Shown: positions 10,680 through 21,115, counted from the first letter of the stretch. The stretch: 35,836 nt of DNA from Prochlorococcus sp. AG-315-B03 (GCA_003283745.1 QBWA01000009.1:1-35836), one strand, 5' to 3'. Notes: generated by a model from the letters alone, not told the origin. Translations and numbers: made by a program.

Positions 10680-11420
10680 ATGAACAGTTCTTGGCTTAAT
10701 GCATTTTTAATAAATTTTATTTTAATATTTTTTGCACAAAACCTACCTTTTTTAACTAAAAAAGGGTGGATTCATGCAGGAATACTTGGAACTCTTTTAT
10801 TGGGTGCTAGTGGTTGGAATGGCTGGATTTCAGTATGTATTTATCTTTTAATTGGTACATTGGTTACAAAAATTGGCTATAAAAACAAAGCCTCAAGAGG
10901 GATTGCAGAGCCTAGGGGTGGGAAACGGGGGCCTGAGAATGTTTGGGGCTCAGCGGCAACTGGTTGTTCTTTGGCTTTGCTGAGTTATTTTTTCCCTGAA
11001 TATTCACTTGTTTTTATGATTGGTTTCGCCTCAAGCTTTGCGGCTAAACTCTCAGATACTTTCGCAAGTGAGATTGGTAAAAGATTCGGTAAAAAAACTT
11101 TTTTAATTACGACTTTTAAATATGTACCACCTGGAACAGAGGGTGCAGTTAGCTTGGAAGGTTCCATCGCTGGTCTTGTTGGCAGTGCTTTTATGACATT
11201 TGTGATGATTAAACTTTCAATAATATCTGGTTTATATGTTGCTATTATTGTTTTATTTTCAGGTTACATTGCAACAATTCTAGAAAGTTATATTGGGGCA
11301 TTAATACAGAATCGAGTCACATGGATGAGTAACGAGCTGGTTAATTCAATTCAAACAACATTGGCTGCCTTAATGTCTATATTCCTTTATGAAAGTTTTT
11401 TTAATTATTATTTAATTTAA
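10680..11420 (+). CDS. DUF92 (TIGR00297-type) membrane protein
   Basis: Motifs SDTFASEIG and PPGTEGAVSLEGSIAGL in a multi-helix protein; the internal ATG (MNSSWLNAF) at 10680 is preferred over 10659. Confidence 0.85.
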   Translation: MNSSWLNAFLINFILIFFAQNLPFLTKKGWIHAGILGTLLLGASGWNGWISVCIYLLIGTLVTKIGYKNKASRGIAEPRGGKRGPENVWGSAATGCSLALLSYFFPEYSLVFMIGFASSFAAKLSDTFASEIGKRFGKKTFLITTFKYVPPGTEGAVSLEGSIAGLVGSAFMTFVMIKLSIISGLYVAIIVLFSGYIATILESYIGALIQNRVTWMSNELVNSIQTTLAALMSIFLYESFFNYYLI

Positions 11421-12064
11421 TCTATTTCTGACCAATGTTTTAAAAAATCCCATTCCTTAAGTTGGTTGAAAATCCACTTATGACCATCTGAATTGAGGTG
11501 AATACCATCAGTAGAAATTAATTTCTTCCAAGAATATTCTTTTGTCATTTTATTATGAATAGATAAAAAAGGTATATTTAGTTCTAGGCATGTCTCTTCG
11601 ATCTTTTTTTCATAAATAGAGCAGTAATTATTTGAATACCAAAGGCATTCTGCAAATGGCATAGCCTCTTCATTTACAGGAGTTAAACCTATCATCATAA
11701 CTTGTACTTCTTCTTTTATCTGACTGATTAATCTTTTTAATCCGAATTTAAATGCCTCTTCCGTAAGTTGAGGTCGACCATCCTTTGTCCCAATTCGAGC
11801 GGTATCATTTAATCCAATTGATATGAGAAGGCCTTCAGGAACCTTCCTTCTAAGTTCTCCTCTACTTTCCCACTCATTCTTATATCTTTTTGCTAGTTTC
11901 TCCAGTCCATCTCCTCTAACACCAAGTGAGTAAATTATAGGAGAATTTTCTATCTTAATCCAGTTTTGTCTTAACCTTTCACTCCAACCTCCCCCTTCTA
12001 TGTCTCCCCAACCATAAACCCCACTATCTCCCATGATTATTAATTTTTTCGGGTATTTTTTCAT
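11417..12064 (-). CDS. SGNH/GDSL-family hydrolase
   Basis: GDSGVYGWG block I, IGLND block and C-terminal DGIHLNSDGHK block. Confidence 0.88.
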   Translation of the reverse strand: MKKYPKKLIIMGDSGVYGWGDIEGGGWSERLRQNWIKIENSPIIYSLGVRGDGLEKLAKRYKNEWESRGELRRKVPEGLLISIGLNDTARIGTKDGRPQLTEEAFKFGLKRLISQIKEEVQVMMIGLTPVNEEAMPFAECLWYSNNYCSIYEKKIEETCLELNIPFLSIHNKMTKEYSWKKLISTDGIHLNSDGHKWIFNQLKEWDFLKHWSEID

Positions 12065-12088
12065 AAATAGAATATTTTCAATTCAAAC

Positions 12089-13648
12089 TTAAGTGGATAA
12101 AGTAAGAGAATTATTAGTTGTAGTTCTTAGCCAATATTTCCGAGAGATATCACATAAGAATTCTCCAGAAATAGTTATGAGAGCAAAAACTGATGTAATG
12201 ACAATTACTTGTGCCCAATCAAAAGAACTTAATGACTCTTGTAATTGCCATCCTAAACCTACTCCGCCTACTGCACCTATAATTGCTGTTTCTCTTAGTA
12301 AAACATCAGTTCTATATGATGCATATGCTAAGTAAGTATTTGTTTTAGGACTTAAGATCCCATAAAGAGTTGCAGATTTTTCATTAGATCCAGTATTCCT
12401 CATCGCAATATAAATACCCTTACTTTTATTATATAAACTATCTGTAAGTAATCTACCCATAACCCCCATATTTGTAATTCCTAGTGCTAATGCTGCTACA
12501 GATATATTAGGGCTAGTGAAGAAAAGTATAACTATAGCTGTTAAAGGAGGTGGAATTAACCTGAGAAATATCCAAAAGATACTTTGAATCTTTCTCGAGA
12601 GTTTACCTGGAAAATATATTAAGATTAATGGTGGAGTACCTATTGCTATTCCAGAAGCAAGAAATGTTATTAAAATTGTTGAGAAGATTAGATTTAATAA
12701 AGGAAGCTCCAGATAGGCCTGTTTGATTTCAGAAATTGTTGGTAAATATATTGAGGTAATATTAAAAGGAGTAAACAAATCAACTTCCCGAAAATAAAGC
12801 CAAGTTAGCGAGATTAATATTGTTAATAGAAAAGTATAAATTATGCCTGTATAGTATCTCTTTAAATTAATTTCTTTATTACTTGAATAACGCATCCAAT
12901 TTAATAGACTCTCCAATGATATCATTACTCCAAAAATCATCCATAAGCAGGACCACATTTCTCTAAATTCCAAGGATTGTAGCGTTAAATATAATTCTGT
13001 ACCAATACCACCTAAACCAAAAACACCTAATAAGGTAGCACTTCTAATTGAACATTCTAATCTATATCCTCCATAAGTTGATAGAATGGGAATTAATTTG
13101 GGACATAAGATAGCTGTTAAAGAAGTAATAGATTTAGCACCTGTTAGTCTGAGTGCAATTAATGGTTTAATATCAATATTGTCTAGTTGCTCTGAGACAA
13201 CTCGTGCAGTTAATGCTGAATATGGAATGACAATTGCTAATATGGCCACCCAAATATTTAAACCTAGGATTTGTATAAATAATATTCCCCATATTACTTC
13301 ATGTATTGACCTTGGTATTGCTAATACTATTTTTAAGAGTTTTCCAATAAAGCTATATTTATTATAACCTTTCCAAAATATATCAGATGATAATATGCCT
13401 AAAACTAAACCAGTAAACATACTAATTGTCCAGCTTAGAAGTGCTGTCGCAACTGTTATTTGTAATCCATTCCAAGCACTTTTAAGAACTATAGGGTTCA
13501 GTGAAGGATTTAGTGCTGAGGTTATGAGGGATAAGATTATATTTAGACCTCCAAAATGAATACCTTTTAATATTTCTATTAGGATAGGAATGTAAGCTAT
13601 TGATGGTAAAAATGTTATTAGAGGTACTGCAATCTTTGTTAATTTCAT
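12089..13648 (-). CDS. phnE: Phosphonate-type ABC transporter permease with two fused permease domains (PhnE-like)
   Basis: 519-aa polytopic protein; internally duplicated binding-protein-dependent permease-like architecture; downstream of PhnC/PhnD-like genes. Confidence 0.82.
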   Translation of the reverse strand: MKLTKIAVPLITFLPSIAYIPILIEILKGIHFGGLNIILSLITSALNPSLNPIVLKSAWNGLQITVATALLSWTISMFTGLVLGILSSDIFWKGYNKYSFIGKLLKIVLAIPRSIHEVIWGILFIQILGLNIWVAILAIVIPYSALTARVVSEQLDNIDIKPLIALRLTGAKSITSLTAILCPKLIPILSTYGGYRLECSIRSATLLGVFGLGGIGTELYLTLQSLEFREMWSCLWMIFGVMISLESLLNWMRYSSNKEINLKRYYTGIIYTFLLTILISLTWLYFREVDLFTPFNITSIYLPTISEIKQAYLELPLLNLIFSTILITFLASGIAIGTPPLILIYFPGKLSRKIQSIFWIFLRLIPPPLTAIVILFFTSPNISVAALALGITNMGVMGRLLTDSLYNKSKGIYIAMRNTGSNEKSATLYGILSPKTNTYLAYASYRTDVLLRETAIIGAVGGVGLGWQLQESLSSFDWAQVIVITSVFALITISGEFLCDISRKYWLRTTTNNSLTLST

Positions 13649-13654
13649 ATACCT

Positions 13655-14389
13655 TTAGTAAAGACTATTAAGTTGATCATTTGTTATTTCCTTGGCTGAT
13701 TGGTCGATTAACATTCTTCCATCTTTAAGTCCTATGACTCTGTCAAAACAATTAATTAGTTCTACCTGATGCAGACTAATTAATAATGTCCCTGGGACTC
13801 TGATTGAACCTGTTTCATTTTGATTTATGAATAACTCGAGTATTTTTCTTGACAATAATGGATCTAGGCTTGAGAAAGGTTCATCAGCAAGAACTATTTC
13901 TGGCTCTTGTCTTAAAAGACGTGCTATCGCAACTCTTTTTCTTTGTCCTCCAGATAACTTGCTTATTTGTGAGTACATAATTTCTTCTGGAAGTTTAACT
14001 GAATTGAGACAGGTTTTACATAGTTCCTTATCTATTGATCCAAATAAGTTTCTGAGTGACCAAAAGAAATTGTGCTTACCTAATGCTCCACAGTTAATAT
14101 TTTGAGCAACATTTAGTTCTTCTACTAGAAATAATTCCTGCCATATAGTCCCGATATTTGATAATTCTCTATTTGAGTTGTTGTTAATTAGTCTACCCTT
14201 CCAAAATACATTTCCAGTGGTTGGTAATAGTGATCCATTTGCAATAGATATTAGTGTACTTTTCCCTGAGCCACTTTTCCCTACTAGAGCAATTCTCTCG
14301 TTTTGCCTGATTGTAAGATTAATATTCTCTAATCTAATCTTTTCCTTACTGTGGATATTTATGTTAACTAATTCAAGTAATTTAATCAC
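13655..14389 (-). CDS. phnC: Phosphonate-type ABC transporter ATP-binding protein (PhnC-like)
   Basis: Walker A GKSGSGKSTL, signature LSGGQRKRVAIAR, Walker B VLADEPFSSLD. Confidence 0.85.
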   Translation of the reverse strand: MIKLLELVNINIHSKEKIRLENINLTIRQNERIALVGKSGSGKSTLISIANGSLLPTTGNVFWKGRLINNNSNRELSNIGTIWQELFLVEELNVAQNINCGALGKHNFFWSLRNLFGSIDKELCKTCLNSVKLPEEIMYSQISKLSGGQRKRVAIARLLRQEPEIVLADEPFSSLDPLLSRKILELFINQNETGSIRVPGTLLISLHQVELINCFDRVIGLKDGRMLIDQSAKEITNDQLNSLY

Positions 14390-15552
14390 TTTATCTTCCC
14401 AATTTTTCTAGCAATACGTTCTATTTCATTGTAGTTTTCATGACTTGAAGTTATAAATTTACTTGCACCAAACAGTTTGAGTATTTGCTTTTGTCTCGTA
14501 GAGCTTTGATTTAATTTAAGGAATACAGTTGTTAATTTTTTTGTAAATCCTTCTCCAAATGTTTTATCGAGATCTGGTTGAGCTAACCAATGATAATCGT
14601 AGTAAGTAGGTGTTCTCCAAATTACATAGACTTTGGAAGGATTAATACGTCCTCTTTTAAGGTTACTTTCCCATACTTGTTCATTTAGTGCTCCAGCATC
14701 ATAAGAACCACTTTGTACCAGAGCTAATGTTGCATCATGACTTCCGCTAAAACCAACTGTTCCACCTTTGAAGTCTGTTATTTCTAGACCTGCTTTATTC
14801 ATGAAATATTGCGGCATTAGTCTTCCGGATGTAGAACTTTCGGAGCCAAAGGTAAAACGTTTCCCTTTTAGAGATTTCAAGTCATTTATATTATTTAATT
14901 TATTTATTGAGCTTTTCTTATTTGCAATAAATACACTACGGAATTCTGCATCTATGTCTCTTTGTGCTAATACTATACCACCATTATTTTGGAGCCTTGC
15001 TTGCACACCTGTTAAGCCTCCAAACCAAACAATATCGAGATTGCCTGTCTTAAATGCAGTTACAGCGGCGGGATAATTTATGACTGGTTTATATTTGACC
15101 ATGACATTAAGTTGTTCATTTAATTCAGACGCAAGTACTTTATATAAACGGTTTAACTGTTCAGGATTTTGATCTGGAATTGCCCCAATAAATAAAGTCT
15201 CTTCATTCTTATTTATGATTCTTTCTTTCTTTGAAATTAAATCAATGTTGTTTAATTTGTAAGTGAAGAATATACTTAATATACTTATGCTAGCAATGGG
15301 AGTTATAAATAGTAATTTCTTATTTCTTTTGAACTTGGTTGATTTTATAAATCTTGATGATGAACCTTTTGCTTTTAAATAGAGACTTGTTAATAATACC
15401 TTAGTATTATATATTTGATTTTTTAATTTTGCTAAATCCTCAGTGTCTAAGTATGTTCTTTTGCCGCAGTATTGACAATCTATATATTCTGAGGATTTAA
15501 CCCATTTGATTGGACCTCCACATTTCTTACAGCTATCAGGTATGTTTTTCAT
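14386..15552 (-). CDS. phnD: PhnD-like substrate-binding protein with an N-terminal zinc ribbon and an internal TM anchor
   Basis: FGSESSTSGRLMPQYF and WFGGLTGVQAR resemble PhnD-type binding proteins; N-terminal CKKCGGPIKW...CQYCGK zinc ribbon, then a hydrophobic segment LLFITPIASISILSIFF. Confidence 0.85.
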   Translation of the reverse strand: MKNIPDSCKKCGGPIKWVKSSEYIDCQYCGKRTYLDTEDLAKLKNQIYNTKVLLTSLYLKAKGSSSRFIKSTKFKRNKKLLFITPIASISILSIFFTYKLNNIDLISKKERIINKNEETLFIGAIPDQNPEQLNRLYKVLASELNEQLNVMVKYKPVINYPAAVTAFKTGNLDIVWFGGLTGVQARLQNNGGIVLAQRDIDAEFRSVFIANKKSSINKLNNINDLKSLKGKRFTFGSESSTSGRLMPQYFMNKAGLEITDFKGGTVGFSGSHDATLALVQSGSYDAGALNEQVWESNLKRGRINPSKVYVIWRTPTYYDYHWLAQPDLDKTFGEGFTKKLTTVFLKLNQSSTRQKQILKLFGASKFITSSHENYNEIERIARKIGKIK

Positions 15553-15678
15553 ACGAGCAATATAGGTTGAATAGGTAAGTTCTTTTTAATTTTAGCTGCA
15601 TTGAGATAAAAAAATTATCTTGTTTTCATTGCATAATCATAACTAGATAACTAACTAATAATTGACTTAATTATATTT

Positions 15679-16857
15679 TTAGAAAGAAGCTATCAACTTT
15701 TCTAATCTATCAATACCGTCATTTAGAGTTTTAATTGATGAAGCGTAAGAAATTCTTATACAGTTATCATCTCCAAAGGCTATTCCAGGGACAATAGCTA
15801 GACCAACTCTTTCTAATGCATAATTGCAAAAACTTATTGAATCAATTTTTTTTAAGTTTATTTCAGGGAATACGTAAAAAGCTCCCTGTGGTTGAACAAA
15901 TGAAATTCCTTTTATTTTTTTAAGCCTGTTAGTTATTAAATCTCTACGCTTATTGTAAATTTGTGCCATCTCATGTACGCAGTCTTTTGAACCTTGAAGT
16001 GCAGCAATAGCGCCTTTCTGAGCAAAGCTGCAAACGTTGCTTGTACTTTGACTTTGTATTGCAATTGCTTTTTTAATTACTTGTGGATTCCCGCTTAAAT
16101 ATCCCACCCTCCAGCCTGTCATTGCCCATGCTTTAGCAAAACCATTAACCGTGAAAACTCTATTTTGGAGATCGGGTGCGATTTTTCCAAAACTGTGATG
16201 AACCTGATTACTAGAAATAAGGAATTCATAAATCTCATCACTCATTAATAATATTTTGGGGTGTCTTCTTAGGAACTCTGCTATAGCATCTAAATCTTTG
16301 ATTGATAGTACGCAGCCTGTTGGGTTGTTTGGAGAGTTGAGGATCAATAATCTTGTCCTTTCATTTGTTTTTTCTTCTAATGAGTCAATATTGATTTTGA
16401 AGTTATCTTTGGTTGATAATTCTATTTTTATTGGCTTAGCTCCTGCTAAAAGAGTTATCTCTGGGTAGCTAAGCCAATATGGTGAAGGTATGAGAACTTC
16501 ATCTCCTGGATTTAGAATTACTTGTAATAAATTGTAGATTGCTTGTTTTCCACCATTTGTGACTAAGACATTTTCAGCTTTAGTTGGGATTTTATTTATA
16601 TTGGATTGTTTCTCTGCAATTGCTTCTCTTAGTTCAGGATCTCCCGCGGCAGGTCCATAACGAGTTTTCCCCTCCTTCAAGGCTTTTAAAGTTGCTTCCA
16701 CTATGAAATCTGGAGTATCGAAGTCAGGCTCTCCTGCACTTAAACTACAGATATTTTTACCTTCAGCTTCAAGAGCCTTAGCCTTTGAACTTATCTCAAG
16801 GGTTAGAGAAGGTTTAATAGAGAGAGCTCTTATTGATATCTGTGTTTTATCAGTCAT
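15679..16857 (-). CDS. aspC: Class I pyridoxal-phosphate aminotransferase (aspartate aminotransferase type)
   Basis: NSPNNPTGCV, SDEIYEF, NGFAKAWAMTGWRVGY (PLP lysine) motifs. Confidence 0.93.
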   Translation of the reverse strand: MTDKTQISIRALSIKPSLTLEISSKAKALEAEGKNICSLSAGEPDFDTPDFIVEATLKALKEGKTRYGPAAGDPELREAIAEKQSNINKIPTKAENVLVTNGGKQAIYNLLQVILNPGDEVLIPSPYWLSYPEITLLAGAKPIKIELSTKDNFKINIDSLEEKTNERTRLLILNSPNNPTGCVLSIKDLDAIAEFLRRHPKILLMSDEIYEFLISSNQVHHSFGKIAPDLQNRVFTVNGFAKAWAMTGWRVGYLSGNPQVIKKAIAIQSQSTSNVCSFAQKGAIAALQGSKDCVHEMAQIYNKRRDLITNRLKKIKGISFVQPQGAFYVFPEINLKKIDSISFCNYALERVGLAIVPGIAFGDDNCIRISYASSIKTLNDGIDRLEKLIASF

Positions 16858-16948
16858 CTTCGAAGCATAACTTCCAAATGTTCTTCAATTATTCACTTTC
16901 AAAGTGAATAGATATATTAGATAACTTACTACTTAATCAAGTACGTGC

Positions 16949-17344
16949 ATGCCTTTGATGAATATTAACTTTCTAATTGCCTCCAAGGATCCAAAAGGAT
17001 TGTCTAACTTTTATAGCAAGATCAATTCTGACAAGGTTATTAAAGGTTTTAATTCAACTCATTATTTTATTTCGTTAAGCAATAGAAGCAAAATAGATTT
17101 TTATCGACCTGGTAAGAATTATGAATGGACCAACAGAGGGAATTCAGCTTCACTTTGCTTTGAAGGCAAACCTTCAATTGAACCTTTAAAAGCTATAGAA
17201 ACTTGGTCGCTGGAGTTGTTAAAATTAGGAGGAAAAACTAAATCATCGTCCAGACTGGAAAAATTTGGTGCTGAGCTCTGGATGCTTGATCCAGAAGGTA
17301 ATCATTTCTTGATATTGGTACCATTTTTTAAGAATGTTATTTAA
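16949..17344 (+). CDS. VOC/glyoxalase-fold protein
   Basis: C-terminal LWMLDPEGNHFLILVP typical of VOC domains. Confidence 0.75.
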   Translation: MPLMNINFLIASKDPKGLSNFYSKINSDKVIKGFNSTHYFISLSNRSKIDFYRPGKNYEWTNRGNSASLCFEGKPSIEPLKAIETWSLELLKLGGKTKSSSRLEKFGAELWMLDPEGNHFLILVPFFKNVI

Positions 17345-17353
17345 AGGTTTAAA

Positions 17354-17944
17354 TTGTCAATGATAAATCATTCAGATTTGCCTCTTTGTGAAGTTTGTAA
17401 GTCTGATATCTCTACTAATAAAATTGTTGTTGCACGGGGAAACCCTAATGCATCATTGATGATTATTGGAGAAGCACCAGGAGCAAAAGAAGAAGAAATT
17501 GGCCAACCATTTGTAGGCAGGTCAGGAAAATTACTCGATAAATTGCTTATAAATTCTGGAATTGATATTGCTTTAGATGTTTACTTTTGCAACGTCGTAA
17601 AATATAGACCTCCTAAAAATAGACGTCCAACAAAAAGAGAAATAGAGGAGAATCTACCCTGGTTATATCAACAAATAAAATTAGTTGATCCTGATATTGT
17701 TGTTCTTGTAGGAACAACAGCAGTTGAATCTATTCTGAGAATCAAGACTCGGATTAGTTTTCTTAGGGGTAAATGGATAAAATGGGAGGATAAAATCGTT
17801 ATGCCTGTTTTTCATCCCTCATATCTATTGCGGAACCCTTCAAAAGAAGAAGGAATGCCTTTTGCTCTTTCACAATTGGATTTCTTAAAAGTTAAAGAAA
17901 AAATGGATCACTCCGAAGATTCCTCGAATATGTCATTCTTATAA
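17354..17944 (+). CDS. Family-4-like uracil-DNA glycosylase
   Basis: GEAPGAKEEEIGQPFVGRSGKLLDKLL motif 1 and HPSYLLRNP motif 2; N-terminal CEVC pair. Confidence 0.9.
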   Translation: MSMINHSDLPLCEVCKSDISTNKIVVARGNPNASLMIIGEAPGAKEEEIGQPFVGRSGKLLDKLLINSGIDIALDVYFCNVVKYRPPKNRRPTKREIEENLPWLYQQIKLVDPDIVVLVGTTAVESILRIKTRISFLRGKWIKWEDKIVMPVFHPSYLLRNPSKEEGMPFALSQLDFLKVKEKMDHSEDSSNMSFL

Positions 17945-17969
17945 TTAAAAGAGGCCCAGTTATTAAGTC

Positions 17970-19181
17970 ATGATTGCGACCCTGGAAAAGAATAATCACT
18001 CACAGCGTTATAGCACCCGAATTAATCGTAGAGAGACAAGAACAGTAATGGTTGGAGATATAGGTATAGGAGGGGATAATCCTGTTCGAGTTCAATCAAT
18101 GATTAATGAAGATACTATGGATGTTGAGGGGGCGACAGCAGCAATAAGGCGATTACATGAAGTTGGCTGTGAAATTGTTAGATTGACAGTACCTACACTT
18201 GCTAGTGCTAAAGCTGTCGGAGAAATAAAGAAGCTTCTTTCTACCACTTATCAACCTGTCCCTTTGGTCGCAGATGTTCATCATAATGGGATGAAAATTG
18301 CTTTAGAAGTAGCGAAACATGTAGATAAAGTTCGTATAAATCCAGGTCTATTCGTTTTTGAACGACCTGATCCGAATAGAAAGGAATTTACTAAAGATGA
18401 AATTAATATTATAAAAGAAAAAATTGTTCAAAAATTCAAACCAATAGTTAATACTTTAAAAGAACAAAATAAGGCACTTCGTATTGGGGTTAATCATGGT
18501 TCTCTAGCAGAGAGAATGTTATTTGCATACGGAGATACCCCTTTTGGAATGGTTGAGTCAGCTATGGAATTTATTAGAATATGTGATTCTCTAGACTTTC
18601 ATAATATTGTAATTTCAATGAAGGCTTCTAGGCCTCCAGTAATGCTTGCTGCCTATAGGATGATGGCAGATACGATGGATAAAGAAGGATTTAATTATCC
18701 TTTACATCTAGGAGTTACTGAAGCTGGTGATGGAGATTATGGAAGGATTAAAAGTACAGTTGGGATAGGTACTTTGTTATCTGAAGGTATTGGCGACACA
18801 ATAAGAGTCTCTTTAACTGAAGCTCCTGAAAAAGAAATACCAGTTGCTTATTCAATTTTGCAAGCGGTTGGGTTGAGAAAAACAATGGTTGAATATATAA
18901 GTTGCCCTAGTTGTGGTCGAACTTTATTTAACCTTGAAGAAGTCGTAGCAAAAGTTAGAGCAGCTACCGAGCATTTAACAGGCTTAGATATTGCTGTAAT
19001 GGGTTGTATTGTTAATGGTCCAGGTGAAATGGCAGACGCTCATTATGGATATGTCGGTAAAGGTGTAGGGACTATTGCTCTTTACCGGAATAGAGATGAG
19101 ATTAGGCGTGTAGCAGAAGAAGATGGAGTCCAGGCCTTGGTTGATTTGATAAAAGAGGATGGGAAATGGGTCGATCCATGA
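17970..19181 (+). CDS. ispG: 4-hydroxy-3-methylbut-2-enyl diphosphate synthase
   Basis: [25 protein letters not shown] and CIVNGPGEM motifs. Confidence 0.96.
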   Translation: MIATLEKNNHSQRYSTRINRRETRTVMVGDIGIGGDNPVRVQSMINEDTMDVEGATAAIRRLHEVGCEIVRLTVPTLASAKAVGEIKKLLSTTYQPVPLVADVHHNGMKIALEVAKHVDKVRINPGLFVFERPDPNRKEFTKDEINIIKEKIVQKFKPIVNTLKEQNKALRIGVNHGSLAERMLFAYGDTPFGMVESAMEFIRICDSLDFHNIVISMKASRPPVMLAAYRMMADTMDKEGFNYPLHLGVTEAGDGDYGRIKSTVGIGTLLSEGIGDTIRVSLTEAPEKEIPVAYSILQAVGLRKTMVEYISCPSCGRTLFNLEEVVAKVRAATEHLTGLDIAVMGCIVNGPGEMADAHYGYVGKGVGTIALYRNRDEIRRVAEEDGVQALVDLIKEDGKWVDP

Positions 19182-19256
19182 ATAAAGGACTCATTTATCA
19201 ACAATGTTGTTTAAAAAAATTAAAAAAATTAAAAAATTTAAGAAAATCAAATAAAT

Positions 19257-20561
19257 ATGTTTAAGAAACTTTTTAAAGCTTTTTTATTTTTAGTTTTTAT
19301 TACTTCTCCATCTTTATCTTTTCAAAGTAATGCTTCTACCTTTGTAACCGATAGTCCAAAGGAAATTATTGATCAAGTATGGCAGATTATATATCGAGAT
19401 TTTCTAGATTATTCAGGTAAATTCAAATCAGAGGAATGGATTAAATTAAGGAAGGATATATTGTCGGGTAAGTATTATGAACCTGAAGATTCATATATTG
19501 CAATTAGAGAAATGTTGGCTCAGTTGGATGATCCTTATACAAGATTTTTAGATCCAGAAGAATTCAATGAAATGCGAATAGACACATCGGGCGAATTAAT
19601 GGGTGTTGGTATTCAAATTTCACTTAATGAAGAGACAAATGAGATTGTTGTGGTGTCACCCATAGATGGTTCTCCAGCATTCAATGCAGGAATTAAAGCT
19701 AAAGATATTATTGTATCTATTAATGAAAAGTCAATTGATGGTTTAAGTATAGATAATGCTGTTAAACTTATTAGAGGTAAGAAAGGGACGAAAGTTGAAC
19801 TAGGTATAATTAGAGGCGATGACTTTTTTAAAGTGTCCTTGATAAGGGATAGAATAGAAATTAATGCTGTTGATAGTAGAATTAATAATACAAATATAGG
19901 AGCAAAAATTGGTTATATAAGATTAAAACAATTCAATGCTAATGCTGCTAAAGAGATGAGTTATGCACTTAAAAAATTAGAAAGGAAAGAACCTTTTGGG
20001 TATGTTTTGGATCTTAGAAGTAATCCTGGTGGCTTACTTGAGGCGAGTATTGAAATCGCTAGACAGTGGATAAATAAAGGGATTATTGTTAGTACTAAAA
20101 CAAAGAATGGGATTACAGATGTTAGAAGATCTAAAGGTAGAGCCTTAACAGATAGACCAGTAGTTGTTCTTATTGATGAAGGATCAGCTAGCGCTAGTGA
20201 AATATTATCTGGAGCCATTAAGGATAATAATAGAGGAATACTTGTAGGGAAGAAAACCTTTGGGAAAGGATTAGTTCAATCAGTAAGATCACTTCCAGAC
20301 GGCTCTGGGCTTACGGTCACAGTCGCTAAGTATTTAACACCTAGTGGCAAAGATATTAATAAACATGGTATAGAACCTGATATAAAAATTGATTTATTAT
20401 TGAACAATGGTAATAAACTTACTAACTTAGATTTGGGTACACTAAATGATAGTCAATATATAAAAGCTGAGAATTTTCTGACTAATAAGTTTAATATTTT
20501 AAATAATACAACATCTTATAATCCGAATAAATCTAATTTGAATTTCGCCTTAGACTATTAA
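19257..20561 (+). CDS. ctp: Carboxyl-terminal processing peptidase (S41, PDZ-containing)
   Basis: Signal-like N-terminus, PDZ region, LDLRSNPGG and EGSASASEILSGAIKD...KTFGKG catalytic motifs. Confidence 0.94.
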   Translation: MFKKLFKAFLFLVFITSPSLSFQSNASTFVTDSPKEIIDQVWQIIYRDFLDYSGKFKSEEWIKLRKDILSGKYYEPEDSYIAIREMLAQLDDPYTRFLDPEEFNEMRIDTSGELMGVGIQISLNEETNEIVVVSPIDGSPAFNAGIKAKDIIVSINEKSIDGLSIDNAVKLIRGKKGTKVELGIIRGDDFFKVSLIRDRIEINAVDSRINNTNIGAKIGYIRLKQFNANAAKEMSYALKKLERKEPFGYVLDLRSNPGGLLEASIEIARQWINKGIIVSTKTKNGITDVRRSKGRALTDRPVVVLIDEGSASASEILSGAIKDNNRGILVGKKTFGKGLVQSVRSLPDGSGLTVTVAKYLTPSGKDINKHGIEPDIKIDLLLNNGNKLTNLDLGTLNDSQYIKAENFLTNKFNILNNTTSYNPNKSNLNFALDY

Positions 20562-21115
20562 TCCTTGTCTATTCTCATATAGCCATACCAGTCTGGATGT
20601 AATTCTTGACTTCTCTCTTTTGGATCAATGATAAGTTTTACTTCCCAATTTCCTATTCGGTTAATTGAATGTATCTCATCAACTTGAGAGATATTACTTA
20701 TTTCTGACCAGTCATCATTATGTTTAGACTGTATAATATCCGTCCAATAATCTTTTGCTTTTCTTTTTGCTTTTAATACTGAATCAGCAACAACTAATCT
20801 AAATGAATGTTCCTCTGACATTCTTTCTGGATTGTATCCACCTAAATTAACAAACCAAAGTCTTTTATCATTACAAAAACTATTCTTTGGATACGTCTTG
20901 TTTTCTTCAGTTATTTTTATTTCATACCCATCAATATATTTTATTGCTTTGTAGCTATCTATGTGAAGTCCTTTTAGTTGTCCAAACCATTCTTTTCTAA
21001 GAGTTGGGAAAGTCTCATGAATTCTTTCTCCTATAACCCATCTAACATCATGAACCTCTATATTGCTTTTTGAGGTTCTTCCCCCTAATACAACAAGGAA
21101 AAGAGATAAATCCAT
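20558..21115 (-). CDS. DUF1543-like protein
   Basis: LSLFLVVLGGRTSKSNIEVHDVRWV pattern; family assigned from resemblance only. Confidence 0.65.
   Translation of the reverse strand: MDLSLFLVVLGGRTSKSNIEVHDVRWVIGERIHETFPTLRKEWFGQLKGLHIDSYKAIKYIDGYEIKITEENKTYPKNSFCNDKRLWFVNLGGYNPERMSEEHSFRLVVADSVLKAKRKAKDYWTDIIQSKHNDDWSEISNISQVDEIHSINRIGNWEVKLIIDPKERSQELHPDWYGYMRIDKD

Noticed and set aside
12093-14411. Plus-strand ORFs (80, 93, 92, 77 aa) opposite the phn-like genes
   Set aside because: Antisense to well-supported transporter genes; no family features
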